A stretch of DNA of 64,000 bases from Salinimonas chungwhensis DSM 16280 (GCF_000378185.1 NZ_KB899381.1:62001-126000), one strand, 5' to 3'; shown: positions 37,009-47,403, numbered from the stretch's first letter. Program-made: numbers and translations. The notes: generated from the letters alone by a model not told the origin.

Positions 37009-39489
37009 TTAGAATGTTTGCCCGATATTGAAGGTGAAGAATCTTGCGTCATCGCCTTCACGTTCTTGGATGGCTTTAGAAAAACTAAATACCATTGGGC
37101 CCATCGGAGAAATCCATTGTACAGACAAACCAGCCGAACTGCGATACTGCTTCCAGTCAGAATAGTCTATTAACCGGCCTGATCGTTGTAAATTCGCCTG
37201 GGTTAAACCTTCGTACCTTGAATAATCAAACTCCGTGTCCCAGACATTACCTACGTCGAAAAATATACTGGTTCTGACTGAGTTATCCATTTCCTCATCG
37301 ACAAAAGGTGTAGGCACGATAAGCTCCAATCCACCCAGCGCCATGGCGTTCCCGCCAAGCGAGCGTGGTGAAATAGCGATTTGTGCATCCGAAGGGTCGC
37401 CCGGATATGTTTCACCATCCGGACCAATCAACCGTCCATTAGTAAATAGCTGGATACCACGAGGACCTACCGTATTATTTTCAAAACCGCGCAAGGTGTC
37501 TGCACCACCTGCGGTAAAGTTTTCCGTGAAAGGCAATATCTGTTCATCACCATCTACGTCACCGTAACCATTACCATAGCCAAGGCGCAGACGCGCAAGC
37601 ACTGACCACTTTTGATTTCTGGATAGTGGGAAATAAAACTTAGTATCAAATACCGTTTTAAAATAATTAACGTCCGAGTTAGGCGTCGTAACACTAAACG
37701 TAGCCCGCTGAGAGGAGCCTGCGGTTGGAAATAGTCCTCTATTGAGTGTATTTCGGCTCCAGCTCACACTCGCCAGATAGCTGTCATATTTTATAGGCGC
37801 TTCAGGGTCGCCGCCGCGGAATTGATCATAAAACTGTTCGGTCTGCTCATAATAGCCAGTGTTATACAGTTCGACATTTGAATATGTCATACCAAAGTTG
37901 ATGCGATTGATTTCATCAATGGGGTAACCGACGTTGGCACCCACCGATATCCGCTTTGAATTATACTGAATAACGTTAAAATCAGAGCCATCAAACTCGC
38001 TGTATCCGATGGAGCCACCCAAACTGATGCCATCTATAGTAAAAAACGGATCATTGTAGGTGATCTGGGCCGACTTCTGATAAGACACCGTGCTCAGATT
38101 TAAGCCAACCCGCTTACCAGTTCCCAAAAAGTTATCCTGCTGAATACCCGCCTGCAAACTCAGTTTTGTTCTGTCGCCATAACCAATACCAGCGTTGAAC
38201 GAACCAGAAGGCTGCTCTTGTACGTTGAAATCAACGTCAACCTTGTCTTCCTGACCCGGAATCCGAGTGGTTTCAAATTCGACCTCTTTCATATAGGTCA
38301 GTCGTGACAACTGATTTTTTGACGATTCAAGCAGATTGTTTGATAACCAGGCACCTTCCATCTGGTTAACATTCTGACGAAGTACATCATCCGCTGTGAC
38401 TGTATTGCCATTGAAATTAATCCGCCTTACGTAAATACGTTTGCCCGGATCGACAGACAGTGTTAAGTGTACCGTCTTATCTTCATCGTTAATTTCAGGA
38501 ACCGTGGTTACTTCCGGATAAGCATAACCAAAACGCCCAAGGTATTTCGCGATAAACTCTTCGGTATAAGTCACCTCAGCCTGGTTATAAAGCTCACCTT
38601 CGGTCAATGGTAATACTTTCCCAATATATTCCTCATTACCCAGCAAATCACCAACCAGTTCGACCCCGGAAATCGTATACTGCTCGCCTTCTGAAACATT
38701 CAAAGCGATATAGATCCCCTCTTTTTCAGGGGTCATGGAAACCTGGGTAGAGTCGATGTTAAATCGTAGATAACCGCGATCAAGATAATGATTTTTTACC
38801 GTTTCCATATCACCCTGCAACGTTTGCTGCTGATAACGTGTCTCGGATAAAAAATCCCACCAGGGTGTATCGAACTGAAGCTCCAAATCTTCCATGAGTT
38901 CAGAGTCAGTAAACTCCTGATTACCCACGATATTGATTTGACGGATTTCTGCCGCGTCGCCTTCCTCAAAAAGTAATTTTAAGTCAACCCGGTTCCGCGG
39001 TAGCGGTGTTACAATCGCCGACACATCCGCGTTATATTTGCCAATACTGTAAAAGAAATCCTTTAAGCCGTTTTCAATAGACGTAAGCACCGTACGATCC
39101 AGCGGCTCACCGATTCGAATACCGTTGCCATCCAGACTTTCCTGCAACTGCTCATCTTTAATGTCGTCGTTGCCTTCAAAAATGATGTTACTGATGGTAG
39201 GACGTTCGGCAACTTTCACCACCAGTGTATTCCCGTCGCGAAGCACTTCAACACTTTCAAAGTGCGTCGAGGAATAAAGTGAACGAATAGCCTGGGAAAC
39301 CCGAAATGAATTCAGCCTGTCGCCAACTTCAACCGGTAAATAGGTTAGTGCTGCACCCAGTGCAACACGTTGTAAACCTTCTACACGAATATCTTCGACG
39401 ACGAATTGGGTCTGTTCTGATGTTGCCGCGTTGGCTAAGCTAGCACTGGAAACAATGACTCCGGCTGCTACTAACTGTCTTAACTTCAT
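37009..39489 (-). CDS. bamA: Outer membrane protein assembly factor BamA
   Basis: The 826-residue core of the BAM complex inserts beta-barrel proteins into the outer membrane. It has a signal peptide (residues 1-21, ending ANA), five POTRA repeats (about 25-425, first one FVVEDIRVEGLQRVALGAAL) and a C-terminal 16-stranded barrel that ends in Phe. The barrel loop-6 motif is LRGFENNTVGPRG, with Leu in place of the usual Val of VRGF. It follows rseP by 60 bp and precedes skp by 50 bp, the conserved order. Confidence 0.97.
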   Translation of the reverse strand: MKLRQLVAAGVIVSSASLANAATSEQTQFVVEDIRVEGLQRVALGAALTYLPVEVGDRLNSFRVSQAIRSLYSSTHFESVEVLRDGNTLVVKVAERPTISNIIFEGNDDIKDEQLQESLDGNGIRIGEPLDRTVLTSIENGLKDFFYSIGKYNADVSAIVTPLPRNRVDLKLLFEEGDAAEIRQINIVGNQEFTDSELMEDLELQFDTPWWDFLSETRYQQQTLQGDMETVKNHYLDRGYLRFNIDSTQVSMTPEKEGIYIALNVSEGEQYTISGVELVGDLLGNEEYIGKVLPLTEGELYNQAEVTYTEEFIAKYLGRFGYAYPEVTTVPEINDEDKTVHLTLSVDPGKRIYVRRINFNGNTVTADDVLRQNVNQMEGAWLSNNLLESSKNQLSRLTYMKEVEFETTRIPGQEDKVDVDFNVQEQPSGSFNAGIGYGDRTKLSLQAGIQQDNFLGTGKRVGLNLSTVSYQKSAQITYNDPFFTIDGISLGGSIGYSEFDGSDFNVIQYNSKRISVGANVGYPIDEINRINFGMTYSNVELYNTGYYEQTEQFYDQFRGGDPEAPIKYDSYLASVSWSRNTLNRGLFPTAGSSQRATFSVTTPNSDVNYFKTVFDTKFYFPLSRNQKWSVLARLRLGYGNGYGDVDGDEQILPFTENFTAGGADTLRGFENNTVGPRGIQLFTNGRLIGPDGETYPGDPSDAQIAISPRSLGGNAMALGGLELIVPTPFVDEEMDNSVRTSIFFDVGNVWDTEFDYSRYEGLTQANLQRSGRLIDYSDWKQYRSSAGLSVQWISPMGPMVFSFSKAIQEREGDDARFFTFNIGQTF

Positions 39490-39549
39490 CTATTCTTCTT
39501 ATCCTGCGCCGCGTTGCTTTGATGTATGTCGTTTAGCGCTGCACCCTCT

Positions 39550-40902
39550 TCAGGCGATGCGGCTAATATCGTTAAAGATGGCGATACCCATTATCATTAT
39601 CAGTATCAGCCCTCCGATCCTGAATCCCCATTCTTGTGCTGCTTCGGAGACAGGTTTTCCGGTCACTCCCTCAATGGCAAAGTACATTAAATGTCCGCCA
39701 TCAAGCATGGGAAGAGGGAGCAAATTGATGATGCCTAAATTGACACTGATCAATGCCAGAAAGCTCAGAAAATATACCAGACCATACCCTGCACTGACTC
39801 CAGCGCCCTGAGCAATAGAGATAGGCCCACTCAAATTGTTAAGCGCCACATCGCCGGTTAACAATTTACCGACCATTGATACGCTTAGTGTTATTAAGCG
39901 CCATGTTTTGTCCCCTGCCCTGACCAGTGCTTCCCCCGGCCCGTACTGATGAACAAAAACATAACCTTCCGGCCAATCTTCAAATTCAGGGCTGACGCCC
40001 AGATAACCTGTTTGGCCTTGTTCTGTATCACGTCGGGCGATCGTGGCATTAATCGTACGCGCTTGTCCATCCCGATCCACCGTTAACATTACATTTTCAC
40101 CCGGCATTTCACCGATTCGGGCAACCACCGATGCCCAACTCTCGATGGGCTCTCCATTCAGGCTGATTAACGTGTCACCTACCTGCAGACCTGCTCGCTT
40201 GGCCGGACTTTCGTCGGCCACAACAGCTAACCGAAGTGTGGCATCAGGCCGAAACGGAGTAATCCCCAGGCTGCCTAATGCAGACTCTTTTTCAGGATCA
40301 AAGTTCCAGTCAGATATATTTAAGGTTCGCGTTATCGTGCCCTGATCAGCATTTTGTAGTGTTACTGGAACCGAGGTTTTACCAATATACGAAACCAGTT
40401 CAAAATTAACCGATTCCCAATCGGCTGTGTCCCGGCTTCCAACTGCAATAATCTGGGCCTGTGTTGGCAAGTTTGCCTCGGCCGCGATAGATGCAGGCGC
40501 AACCTCCCCGACGACGGGTTTGACGGTTTGCAGGCCAATCAGATACATCACAAAAAGAGCAAAGATGGCAAATATAAAGTTAACACCCGGCCCGGCAGCG
40601 ATAATCGCCATGCGCTGAGCGACAGATTTATTGTTAAATGCTTTATCTTTTAGGGTCGGAGAAACGGTATCTACCCGTTCATCCAGCATCCGCACGTAGC
40701 CGCCCAGCGGAATGGCTGCAATTACAAACTCAGTCCCTTTCTTATCTTTTCGGCGCCACAATGGCTTGCCAAAACCAATCGAGAAACGCTCCACCTGCAC
40801 GCCGCATAAACGAGCAACATAAAAATGCCCCCACTCATGGACGGCAACCAGGATACCCAGCGCAATAATAAACGCTCCAAGGCTCCACAAAAATGAAAAC
40901 AC
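39550..40902 (-). CDS. rseP: Site-2 protease RseP
   Basis: This 450-residue inner membrane zinc metalloprotease cleaves anti-sigma factor RseA and leftover signal peptides. The zinc site HEWGH is at residues 22-26 in the first membrane helix, and the second site is in NLLPLPMLDGGHL. Two PDZ domains (about 115-195 and 210-285) lie between. The ATG shares one base with the dxr stop, and bamA follows, so envelope assembly and its stress sensor are co-transcribed. Confidence 0.96.
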   Translation of the reverse strand: MFSFLWSLGAFIIALGILVAVHEWGHFYVARLCGVQVERFSIGFGKPLWRRKDKKGTEFVIAAIPLGGYVRMLDERVDTVSPTLKDKAFNNKSVAQRMAIIAAGPGVNFIFAIFALFVMYLIGLQTVKPVVGEVAPASIAAEANLPTQAQIIAVGSRDTADWESVNFELVSYIGKTSVPVTLQNADQGTITRTLNISDWNFDPEKESALGSLGITPFRPDATLRLAVVADESPAKRAGLQVGDTLISLNGEPIESWASVVARIGEMPGENVMLTVDRDGQARTINATIARRDTEQGQTGYLGVSPEFEDWPEGYVFVHQYGPGEALVRAGDKTWRLITLSVSMVGKLLTGDVALNNLSGPISIAQGAGVSAGYGLVYFLSFLALISVNLGIINLLPLPMLDGGHLMYFAIEGVTGKPVSEAAQEWGFRIGGLILIMIMGIAIFNDISRIA

Positions 40903-42083
40903 TAGCGTAAACCTCTGATTAATGCTGAAGCTTTATCCCGGGCAAGGGTGTCCTGCTCGAGAATTTGTTGGAGTGTAGAGACCGTGATTGGTTCCAATTG
41001 ATTCAACGTTTCGCTGTTGACTCTGGCAATATCGGTAAATGCAATTTCTTTGTTCAGAAATGCGGCCACTGCCACTTCATTCGCTGCGTTTAAGCGCGTG
41101 GTTGCAGCCTGTCCATCCCGACAGGCGTCGATGGCTAATTGCAAATTAGGGTAGCGATCATGACAGGGCTGGTCGAAGGTCAGTGAGCCTACTGTCATAA
41201 AGTCGAGGGCTTCAACGCCGGCATCTACTCGTTCAGGATAGGCTAAACCATAAGCGATTGGCGTACGCATGTCGGGATTCCCCATCTGCGCAATCACTGA
41301 GCCATCGACATACTGCACCATCGAGTGGATCGTGCTCTGAGGATGAATAACCACCTTGACCTGATCAGCGGAAGTACCAAACAGCCAGCAGGCTTCAATA
41401 AACTCAAGCCCTTTGTTCATCATCGTTGCAGAATCAACCGTAATTTTCCTGCCCATGCTCCAGTTAGGATGACAACAAGCCTCTTCAACTGAAATGTCGG
41501 CAAAACTTTCAAGAGGGCGCTCCCTGAACGGGCCACCGGAGCCGGTAAGCAAAATACTGCTGATGCCGGATTGTTCCAGACTTCCATATTTAAAATCCGC
41601 CGGCAGACATTGAAAAATAGCGTTATGTTCACTGTCTATAGGGAGGATCGTTGCGTTGCACTGGCGTGCCGCATCCATAAATAATGCCCCTGACATTACC
41701 AGAGCTTCTTTATTAGCTAGCATTACCCGCTTGCCGGCTTTCACGGCAGCCAGCGTGGGGAGTAAACCAGCCGCACCAACAATTGCCGCCATAACAGCGT
41801 CCACTTCCGGCGCACTGGCTACATGGTCCAGCGCCTGCGCACCGCAAAGAATCTGCGCGGGCACATTCATCGCACTGGCCAGTTCCTGAGCACGGACATA
41901 GTGATTTTCATCAGCCACCACTACATAGCGGGCGGAGCATGCTTTGGCCTGACTCATCAGTCGCTCAAGCTGCGTATTACCTGTTACTGCAAAAACACGA
42001 TATTTATCCGGATGCCGGGCGATCACATCAAGTGTGCTGCAACCTATGGAACCTGTTGCACCCAGTATAGTAATTGTCTGCAT
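40902..42083 (-). CDS. dxr: 1-deoxy-D-xylulose 5-phosphate reductoisomerase
   Basis: The 393-residue enzyme converts DXP to MEP in the non-mevalonate isoprenoid pathway. The NADPH-binding motif GATGSIG is at residues 8-14, with MLANKEALVMSGALFM and LPIDSEHNAIFQCL (catalytic acid and metal site) further on, and HPNWSMGRKITVDSATMMNK in the flexible loop region. The ATG shares one base with the cdsA stop (TAATG) and rseP follows with one base shared. Confidence 0.97.
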   Translation of the reverse strand: MQTITILGATGSIGCSTLDVIARHPDKYRVFAVTGNTQLERLMSQAKACSARYVVVADENHYVRAQELASAMNVPAQILCGAQALDHVASAPEVDAVMAAIVGAAGLLPTLAAVKAGKRVMLANKEALVMSGALFMDAARQCNATILPIDSEHNAIFQCLPADFKYGSLEQSGISSILLTGSGGPFRERPLESFADISVEEACCHPNWSMGRKITVDSATMMNKGLEFIEACWLFGTSADQVKVVIHPQSTIHSMVQYVDGSVIAQMGNPDMRTPIAYGLAYPERVDAGVEALDFMTVGSLTFDQPCHDRYPNLQLAIDACRDGQAATTRLNAANEVAVAAFLNKEIAFTDIARVNSETLNQLEPITVSTLQQILEQDTLARDKASALIRGLR

Positions 42084-42946
42084 TACGCCATCCAGGTTAC
42101 ATAACAGAATGCAAATACCGGGAAGGCCGCGGTGAGGCTATCAATGCGATCAAGTACGCCGCCATGGCCTGGCAGCAGCTTGCCGCTGTCTTTGATACCT
42201 GCACAGCGTTTAAGCATGCTTTCATTGAGATCGCCCAACGCGGATACACTAACCGTAATACAGCCAATAAGCACATGTAACCAGATCCGGGATGGCTCGA
42301 CCTGATAATGCAAGGCAGCAAACGCAATGATTGCAAGAGAGGCTGTAACCCCACCTAATAACCCTTCGAGTGTCTTGCCCGGCGACACATTTGGCCGCAG
42401 TTTGTGGCGCCCGAACTTAACACCGACGAAAAAAGCCCCGATATCCGCCGCCCAGACAATACCCAAGACATAAAAAATCAGAGAGGAGCCATAAAATTCA
42501 TCTACATCATGCAAACTGGTACGTAAGCTAACCACCGCCACCCACGTAGGGATAAGCGTTAATGCACCAAACATGACCCGAATGCCGCGACTATTTCGCC
42601 AGACGGAAGAATATTTTGGGTATGCAATAATCATAACCAGCGAAATGATCCACCACACGGCCGCGATCCCCAGGATTACATGGTAAACACCGTGTAATTG
42701 CCCCTGGTACCAAATCTCCTGTTCATCAACTATCAGGGACAAGAGCATGCAAACAATAAATGCAGATATCATCAATGCGACTTTCTTAGGTCGCGGATTG
42801 ATACCTGACATGGCGGCCCATTCGTAAGCGCCCAAACCAATCACCGCAGCGATGGCTATTTGAAACCCCCAGATTGGCAGATAAACAATGGCGTAAAGCG
42901 CCAGAGGCGCAAGAATGAGTGCAGTTATTATTCGTTGTTTTAGCAT
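42083..42946 (-). CDS. cdsA: Phosphatidate cytidylyltransferase
   Basis: The 287-residue inner membrane enzyme makes CDP-diacylglycerol for phospholipid synthesis. It has multiple hydrophobic segments and the C-terminal CDP-alcohol signature of the family (SALGDLNESMLKRCAGIKDS and LPGHGGVLDRIDS). The N-terminal LKQRIITALILAPLALYAIV is the first membrane helix. It lies 52 bp after uppS and overlaps dxr by one base. Confidence 0.96.
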   Translation of the reverse strand: MLKQRIITALILAPLALYAIVYLPIWGFQIAIAAVIGLGAYEWAAMSGINPRPKKVALMISAFIVCMLLSLIVDEQEIWYQGQLHGVYHVILGIAAVWWIISLVMIIAYPKYSSVWRNSRGIRVMFGALTLIPTWVAVVSLRTSLHDVDEFYGSSLIFYVLGIVWAADIGAFFVGVKFGRHKLRPNVSPGKTLEGLLGGVTASLAIIAFAALHYQVEPSRIWLHVLIGCITVSVSALGDLNESMLKRCAGIKDSGKLLPGHGGVLDRIDSLTAAFPVFAFCYVTWMA

Positions 42947-42998
42947 GAGTGGCTATTAAGCTCCTTGATATCAGCCCACCAGCAGGCCATTGTGATGA

Positions 42999-43775
42999 TT
43001 AGCTTTGTGGTGTGCTGACCTGTTCGCCGGTAAGACCGAACCGTCGCTGACGGGCCTTAAAATCATCTACCGCCGTCTGAAATACTGCCTCGTTAAAATC
43101 AGGCCAGAGAACATCAGTAAAATATAATTCTGCGTAAGCACACTGCCATAATAAAAAATTACTAATGCGACTTTCTCCGCCCGTCCGGATTAACAAATCC
43201 AGTTCAGGTAGATCAGCCATACAGATGTACTCACCAAATTTTGTTTCGTCTATAGCGTCCAGTGCCTGTCTGCCTGACATTACATCCTGAGCCATTTTTC
43301 GGGCTGCATGCGTAATATCCCAGCGACCGCCATAATTTGCCGCAATATTTAACACCAGCGCGCTATTACCTTCCGTCATCACTTCGGCTTTTTGAATCTT
43401 CGCTCTAAGCTTATCATCAAACGCTGAGGTATCACCGATGACCTTTAGACGAACGTCATTTTTATGTAGCCGTTTCACTTCATTGTTCAACACAAAGTTG
43501 AACAGTTCCATTAATACGCTGACTTCTTCTTCAGGTCGTTTCCAGTTTTCGCTGCTAAAGGCAAAAAGGGTCAACGACTCAATTCCCGATTCACGGGCAA
43601 AGCGTACCACTGAACGAACAGATTCGACACCGGCCTTATGACCAAACGTACGAATCTTACCTTTTTTCTGTGCCCAGCGGCCGTTACCATCCATGATGAT
43701 AGCGACATGACGCGGCCCGGCTACTTCAGGCAGGACCGCCTCAGTCTGGGCGGTTTTTGACCGCTTTGATAACAT
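42999..43775 (-). CDS. uppS: Undecaprenyl diphosphate synthase
   Basis: The 258-residue cis-prenyltransferase makes the C55 lipid carrier for cell wall and O-antigen. The catalytic motif IIMDGNGRWAQ holds Asp29, followed by GHKAGVESVRSVVRF and FAFSSENWKRP. The C-terminal DLLIRTGGESRISNFLLWQ carries the substrate-binding Arg and Glu. It lies 8 bp after frr. Confidence 0.97.
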   Translation of the reverse strand: MLSKRSKTAQTEAVLPEVAGPRHVAIIMDGNGRWAQKKGKIRTFGHKAGVESVRSVVRFARESGIESLTLFAFSSENWKRPEEEVSVLMELFNFVLNNEVKRLHKNDVRLKVIGDTSAFDDKLRAKIQKAEVMTEGNSALVLNIAANYGGRWDITHAARKMAQDVMSGRQALDAIDETKFGEYICMADLPELDLLIRTGGESRISNFLLWQCAYAELYFTDVLWPDFNEAVFQTAVDDFKARQRRFGLTGEQVSTPQS

Positions 43776-43783
43776 GAGAACGC

Positions 43784-44341
43784 TTAGACTTCCATTAACT
43801 CTTTTTCTTTATCCGCCAGCATCTCATCAACTTTCTTGACATAGTCATTGGTCAGAGACTGAATGTTTTCTTCTGCGGCGCGGCTCTCATCTTCACTGAT
43901 TTCTTTTTCTTTCATCAATTCTTTGATGTCGCTGTTCGCGTCACGGCGAATATTGCGAATGGCTACCCGGCCTTGCTCAGCTTCGCTGCGGACAACTTTG
44001 ATAAGATCTTTACGGCGCTCTTCAGTAAGTGCGGGCATTGGGATACGAATCGTAGTACCTGCACTCATGGGATTTAAGCCCAGATCAGACTGCATAATAG
44101 CTTTTTCAACTGCTTGTGTTGCGCTTTTATCAAACACCGTCAGCGCGAGTGTCCGGCTGTCTTCTGCAACCACATTGGCAATCTGCTTTAACGGCGTATC
44201 AGTACCGTAATAAGGCACCATGATTCCATCAAGTAACGCTGGATGCGCGCGGCCGGTGCGGATTTTACTTAACTGGCTTTTTAGCGCACTGATGCTTTTT
44301 ACCATACGCTCACGCGCATCTTTTTCAATTTCATCAATCAC
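43784..44341 (-). CDS. frr: Ribosome recycling factor
   Basis: The 185-residue protein splits ribosomes after termination together with EF-G. The N-terminal [39 protein letters not shown] and the C-terminal helical [20 protein letters not shown] match the family, with exactly the usual length of 185. It is 21 bp downstream of pyrH and 8 bp before uppS. Confidence 0.98.
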   Translation of the reverse strand: MIDEIEKDARERMVKSISALKSQLSKIRTGRAHPALLDGIMVPYYGTDTPLKQIANVVAEDSRTLALTVFDKSATQAVEKAIMQSDLGLNPMSAGTTIRIPMPALTEERRKDLIKVVRSEAEQGRVAIRNIRRDANSDIKELMKEKEISEDESRAAEENIQSLTNDYVKKVDEMLADKEKELMEV

Positions 44342-44362
44342 GATTATTTCCTATTATTTACT

Positions 44363-45100
44363 TTATAGTTTATCGGCGTGGTCAATTAACGTGCCCTCCG
44401 AGGACCCCATTACCACGGCTTTGAGACAACCAGGTTTGTTCATGTTAAATACACGGATTGGCAGACCGTGATCACGGGCCAGCGTAAACGCTGACAAATC
44501 CATGACTTTAAGTTCTTTTTCAAGCACTTCCTGATAGGTGAGTTTTGGATATAACTGCGCATCAGGATTTTTCACCGGATCATCGTCAAAAACGCCATCA
44601 ACTTTGGTGGCTTTTAACACCGCATCAGCCTCAATTTCAATGCCTCGTAAACAGGCCGCTGAATCAGTAGTGAAAAACGGGTTACCGGTACCGGCTGAGA
44701 AAATAACCACACGTCCCGATTTCAGTAAGCTGATAGCTTCTGCCCAATTATATGCATCGCACACACCGTTTAGCGGAATCGCTGACATCAGCCGGGCATT
44801 TACAAACGCCCGGTGAAGCGCATCACGCATTGCCAGACCATTCATTACGGTAGCCAGCATGCCCATGTGATCACCCACTACGCGGTTCATTCCGGCTTTA
44901 GCCAGGCCTTCGCCACGAAACAGGTTGCCACCACCGATTACCAGGCCAACCTGAACGCCCAGCTCAACAAGCTCTTTGATTTCCTGGGCCATTCTGTCCA
45001 GCACTTTCGGATCGATACCGAAGCCTTCTGACCCCATCAGGGCTTCTCCGCTGAGTTTTAACAAAATGCGACGATAGGCTGATTTTGGTGTGATACTCAT
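44363..45100 (-). CDS. pyrH: UMP kinase
   Basis: The 245-residue enzyme phosphorylates UMP to UDP. The phosphate-binding N-terminal [32 protein letters not shown] and the uridine-site [18 protein letters not shown] are present. The tsf terminator lies upstream, so pyrH probably has its own promoter, though none was convincing in the 155 bp between. Length is near the E. coli value (241). Confidence 0.97.
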   Translation of the reverse strand: MSITPKSAYRRILLKLSGEALMGSEGFGIDPKVLDRMAQEIKELVELGVQVGLVIGGGNLFRGEGLAKAGMNRVVGDHMGMLATVMNGLAMRDALHRAFVNARLMSAIPLNGVCDAYNWAEAISLLKSGRVVIFSAGTGNPFFTTDSAACLRGIEIEADAVLKATKVDGVFDDDPVKNPDAQLYPKLTYQEVLEKELKVMDLSAFTLARDHGLPIRVFNMNKPGCLKAVVMGSSEGTLIDHADKL

Positions 45101-45256
45101 TGTGTGATATGTCCTCGTGAACTCGGCTTGTCAGATTTCTCGTGCCGTTGATGTGTATACAACCAACCTGCAAGAAATGGGACAAAACGACTAAAACGCT
45201 ACTTATGATGTCCAAATAAGGCGGGTAACGCCTGGTAATTTGTATTATTCACTTAT

Positions 45257-45280
45257 AAAAAAGCACCTCCGAAGAGGTGC
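45257..45280 (-). terminator. Rho-independent terminator after tsf
   Basis: On the minus strand GCACCTC, TTCG tetraloop, GAGGTGC and TTTTTT make a textbook terminator (arms 45274-45280 and 45263-45269). It ends rpsB-tsf transcripts before pyrH. Confidence 0.93.
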
Positions 45281-45327
45281 CAGTAGTGTATCTGACTATT
45301 GCGCCAGGCAAAAGTAGATGGCCCTAA

Positions 45328-46200
45328 TTATTTCTTAGCGGCTTCCATTTGCGCGGCAACTTCAGCAGCAAAATCTTCAGATTTCTTCTCGATACCTTCA
45401 CCTACTTCAAAGCGAATGAAGTTGATAGCATCGGCATTGTTGCTTTTCAGCAACTCGCCAACAGTTACAGAAGGATCTTTAACAAACGGCTGACCTGTCA
45501 GGCTGATTTCACCAGTGAATTTCTTCATACGACCAGCAACCATTTTTTCAGCAATATCAGCGGGCTTGCCAGACTGCATCGCGATTTCAATCTGAATAGC
45601 TTTTTCTTTTTCAACTACTTCAGCTGGTACGTCTTCTGGCTTGGTGTACTGCGGGCTTGCTGCAGCAACATGCATCGCCACATCTTTCGCCAGCTCTTCA
45701 TCACCGCCTTCCAGCAGGCTGATAACGCCGATACGGCCGCCATGTACATAACCACCCAGCGTATCACCTTCAACAGTAATTACGCGGCGAGGTGAGATGT
45801 TTTCACCGATTTTTGAAACCAGGGCTTCACGTACTGAACTGATTTTTTCGCCATTAACTTCTGCGTCGTTCAAAGCCTCAATATCGCTAATCGCTTTTTC
45901 ATGAGCAACGTTCAGAATTTCATTACCGAATTTCAGGAAACCTTCATCACGGGCGACAAAATCAGTTTCGCAGTTCAGCTCAAGCATGGTTGCACGATTA
46001 CCGTCAACCTTTGTCAAAATCACGCCTTCAGCGGCGATACGACCTGCTTTTTTCGCAGCTTTAGCCTGACCAGACTTACGCATGTTTTCGATTGCCAGCT
46101 CGATATCACCGTCGGTTTCAACCAGCGCTTTTTTACAATCCATCATGCCCGCGCCTGTGCGTTCACGTAGTTCTTTAACTAGTGCTGCAGTCACTGCCAT
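45328..46200 (-). CDS. tsf: Elongation factor Ts
   Basis: The 290-residue guanine-nucleotide exchange factor recycles EF-Tu. It has the N-terminal UBA-like domain ([20 protein letters not shown]), the core motif CETDFVARD (TDF inserts into EF-Tu) and a C-terminal coiled coil. It lies 123 bp after rpsB. The spacer has a hairpin that could set the S2 to EF-Ts ratio. Confidence 0.98.
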   Translation of the reverse strand: MAVTAALVKELRERTGAGMMDCKKALVETDGDIELAIENMRKSGQAKAAKKAGRIAAEGVILTKVDGNRATMLELNCETDFVARDEGFLKFGNEILNVAHEKAISDIEALNDAEVNGEKISSVREALVSKIGENISPRRVITVEGDTLGGYVHGGRIGVISLLEGGDEELAKDVAMHVAAASPQYTKPEDVPAEVVEKEKAIQIEIAMQSGKPADIAEKMVAGRMKKFTGEISLTGQPFVKDPSVTVGELLKSNNADAINFIRFEVGEGIEKKSEDFAAEVAAQMEAAKK

Positions 46201-46237
46201 TTTTCAATTCCTCAGCATTAATATTTTAAATAGATAT

Positions 46238-46255
46238 AAGGGGCATCTGCCCCTT
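46238..46255 (-). promoter_or_regulatory. Intercistronic hairpin between rpsB and tsf
   Basis: AAGGGGC and GCCCCTT (46238-46244 and 46249-46255) form a 7-bp stem with a four-base loop. There is no T run after it, so it is a likely attenuator or mRNA processing and stability element rather than a full terminator. It lies 37 bp before the tsf start. Confidence 0.5.
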
Positions 46256-46323
46256 AACAGTATTTGTTCGAAACAAGGACCGCATCGTGAGTATTCATAA
46301 CACGGTCAAAAGTACTGCTGCGA

Positions 46324-47055
46324 TTACTCGGCCGCTTCTACGAAGTCGTCCTGCTCAGCCTGTACTTCCAGGTTGCTATTGCGACCTGCGTTTACAGCGT
46401 CAGACGCTGCTTCCAGATAAAGGTGAATCGCACGGATGGCATCATCATTACCAGGGATTACATAATCAACGCCGTCAGGATTAGAGTTAGTATCTACTAC
46501 ACCAACTACAGGGATACCCAGGTTACGTGCTTCAGTAACTGCGATATGCTCGTGGTCAGCATCAATAACAAAGATCGCATCTGGAAGACCGCCCATGTTT
46601 TTGATTCCGCCCAGGCTATTTTCAAGCTTGGCCATTTCACGCTCAAGCATCAGCGCTTCTTTTTTGGTCAGCTTTTCAAACGTCCCGTCCTGACTTTTTT
46701 GCTCAAGGTCTTTAAGACGCTTGATTGACTGACGAACTGTTTTCCAGTTAGTCAGCATACCGCCCAACCAACGCTTATTCACATAAAACTGGTCGCATTT
46801 AACAGCAGCTTCTTTTACAGCATCACCTGCGGCACGTTTAGTACCAACAAAAAGGATTTTTCCTTTTTTACCCGCAACACCTGACAAGTAGTTCATCGCT
46901 TCATTGAAAAGCGGAACGGTTTTCTCAAGATTGATGATATGTACTTTATTACGAGCACCAAAGATGTAAGGCTTCATCTTTGGGTTCCAGTAACGGGTTT
47001 GGTGACCGAAGTGAACACCTGCTTTAAGCATGTCACGCATTGAAACATTAGCCAT
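46324..47055 (-). CDS. rpsB: 30S ribosomal protein S2
   Basis: The 243-residue protein binds 16S rRNA with S1 in the 30S head. The N-terminal [20 protein letters not shown] and [14 protein letters not shown] and the [19 protein letters not shown] segment are diagnostic. A GAGG element precedes its ATG. Upstream is a long leader with stem-loops and a strong promoter, as in E. coli, where S2 represses its own operon. Confidence 0.98.
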   Translation of the reverse strand: MANVSMRDMLKAGVHFGHQTRYWNPKMKPYIFGARNKVHIINLEKTVPLFNEAMNYLSGVAGKKGKILFVGTKRAAGDAVKEAAVKCDQFYVNKRWLGGMLTNWKTVRQSIKRLKDLEQKSQDGTFEKLTKKEALMLEREMAKLENSLGGIKNMGGLPDAIFVIDADHEHIAVTEARNLGIPVVGVVDTNSNPDGVDYVIPGNDDAIRAIHLYLEAASDAVNAGRNSNLEVQAEQDDFVEAAE

Positions 47056-47105
47056 GATTTTTTCCTCTATATTGGGGTTAGGCCTCCATATACCCCTTGT
47101 ATCGA

Positions 47106-47119
47106 TCCAGCGAGCTGGA
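47106..47119 (-). promoter_or_regulatory. Stem-loop in the rpsB leader (possible S2 autoregulation element)
   Basis: TCCAG and CTGGA pair around a four-base loop, and flanking GGGGTG/TACAAGGGGTAT sequences allow a larger fold. E. coli and other gammaproteobacterial rpsB leaders carry conserved stem-loops through which S2 represses translation. Assignment is by position. Confidence 0.4.
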
Positions 47120-47225
47120 CACCCCGATAATCAAGTGTCGGTATATGTGTGTTATTGATAAAATTCGTACCTGGATTTGCCGCCAAATCTTAATTTTTAG
47201 ACGAACTCAAAAAACAGGCGGGCGC

Positions 47226-47254
47226 TTTATACCATGATGCCCCTGCCAACTCAA
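47226..47254 (-). promoter_or_regulatory. Sigma-70 promoter of rpsB-tsf
   Basis: On the minus strand TTGAGT (-35, 47254-47249), a 17-base spacer ending TGG and TATAAA (-10, 47231-47226) form a strong promoter about 170 bp upstream of the rpsB ATG. Confidence 0.85.
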
Positions 47255-47348
47255 GAATTTCGTTCGATATGCTTCCCTGATAATGGTCTGCAAACTATAC
47301 ACCACGGGTCTAACCCGTTAGTATAGGCATACGACTATGCTTGATAAG

Positions 47349-47377
47349 TTGACACTTCGTACTTATCTAGCTTTTAT
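47349..47377 (+). promoter_or_regulatory. Sigma-70 promoter of map
   Basis: A perfect TTGACA (47349-47354), a 17-base spacer and TTTTAT (47372-47377) precede map by 27 bp. Confidence 0.6.
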
Positions 47378-47403
47378 CTTTAACCGATTAATTGAGGAAT
47401 CCG

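Larger units (their letters stand above)
47056..47403. other. rpsB-map divergent regulatory interval with the S2 leader
   Basis: No protein or known RNA gene lies in these 348 bases. They hold the rpsB promoter and a 160-base leader with a TCCAG/CTGGA stem, and the map promoter on the plus strand. A short GC hairpin (about 47304-47318) lies between the two promoters. Confidence 0.8.

Noticed and set aside
44366-44376. GCCGATAA on the minus strand at the pyrH end, a possible FliA -10
   Set aside because: It encodes the last residues of PyrH and no -35 TAAA lies 15 bases upstream; the next gene frr has no flagellar role.
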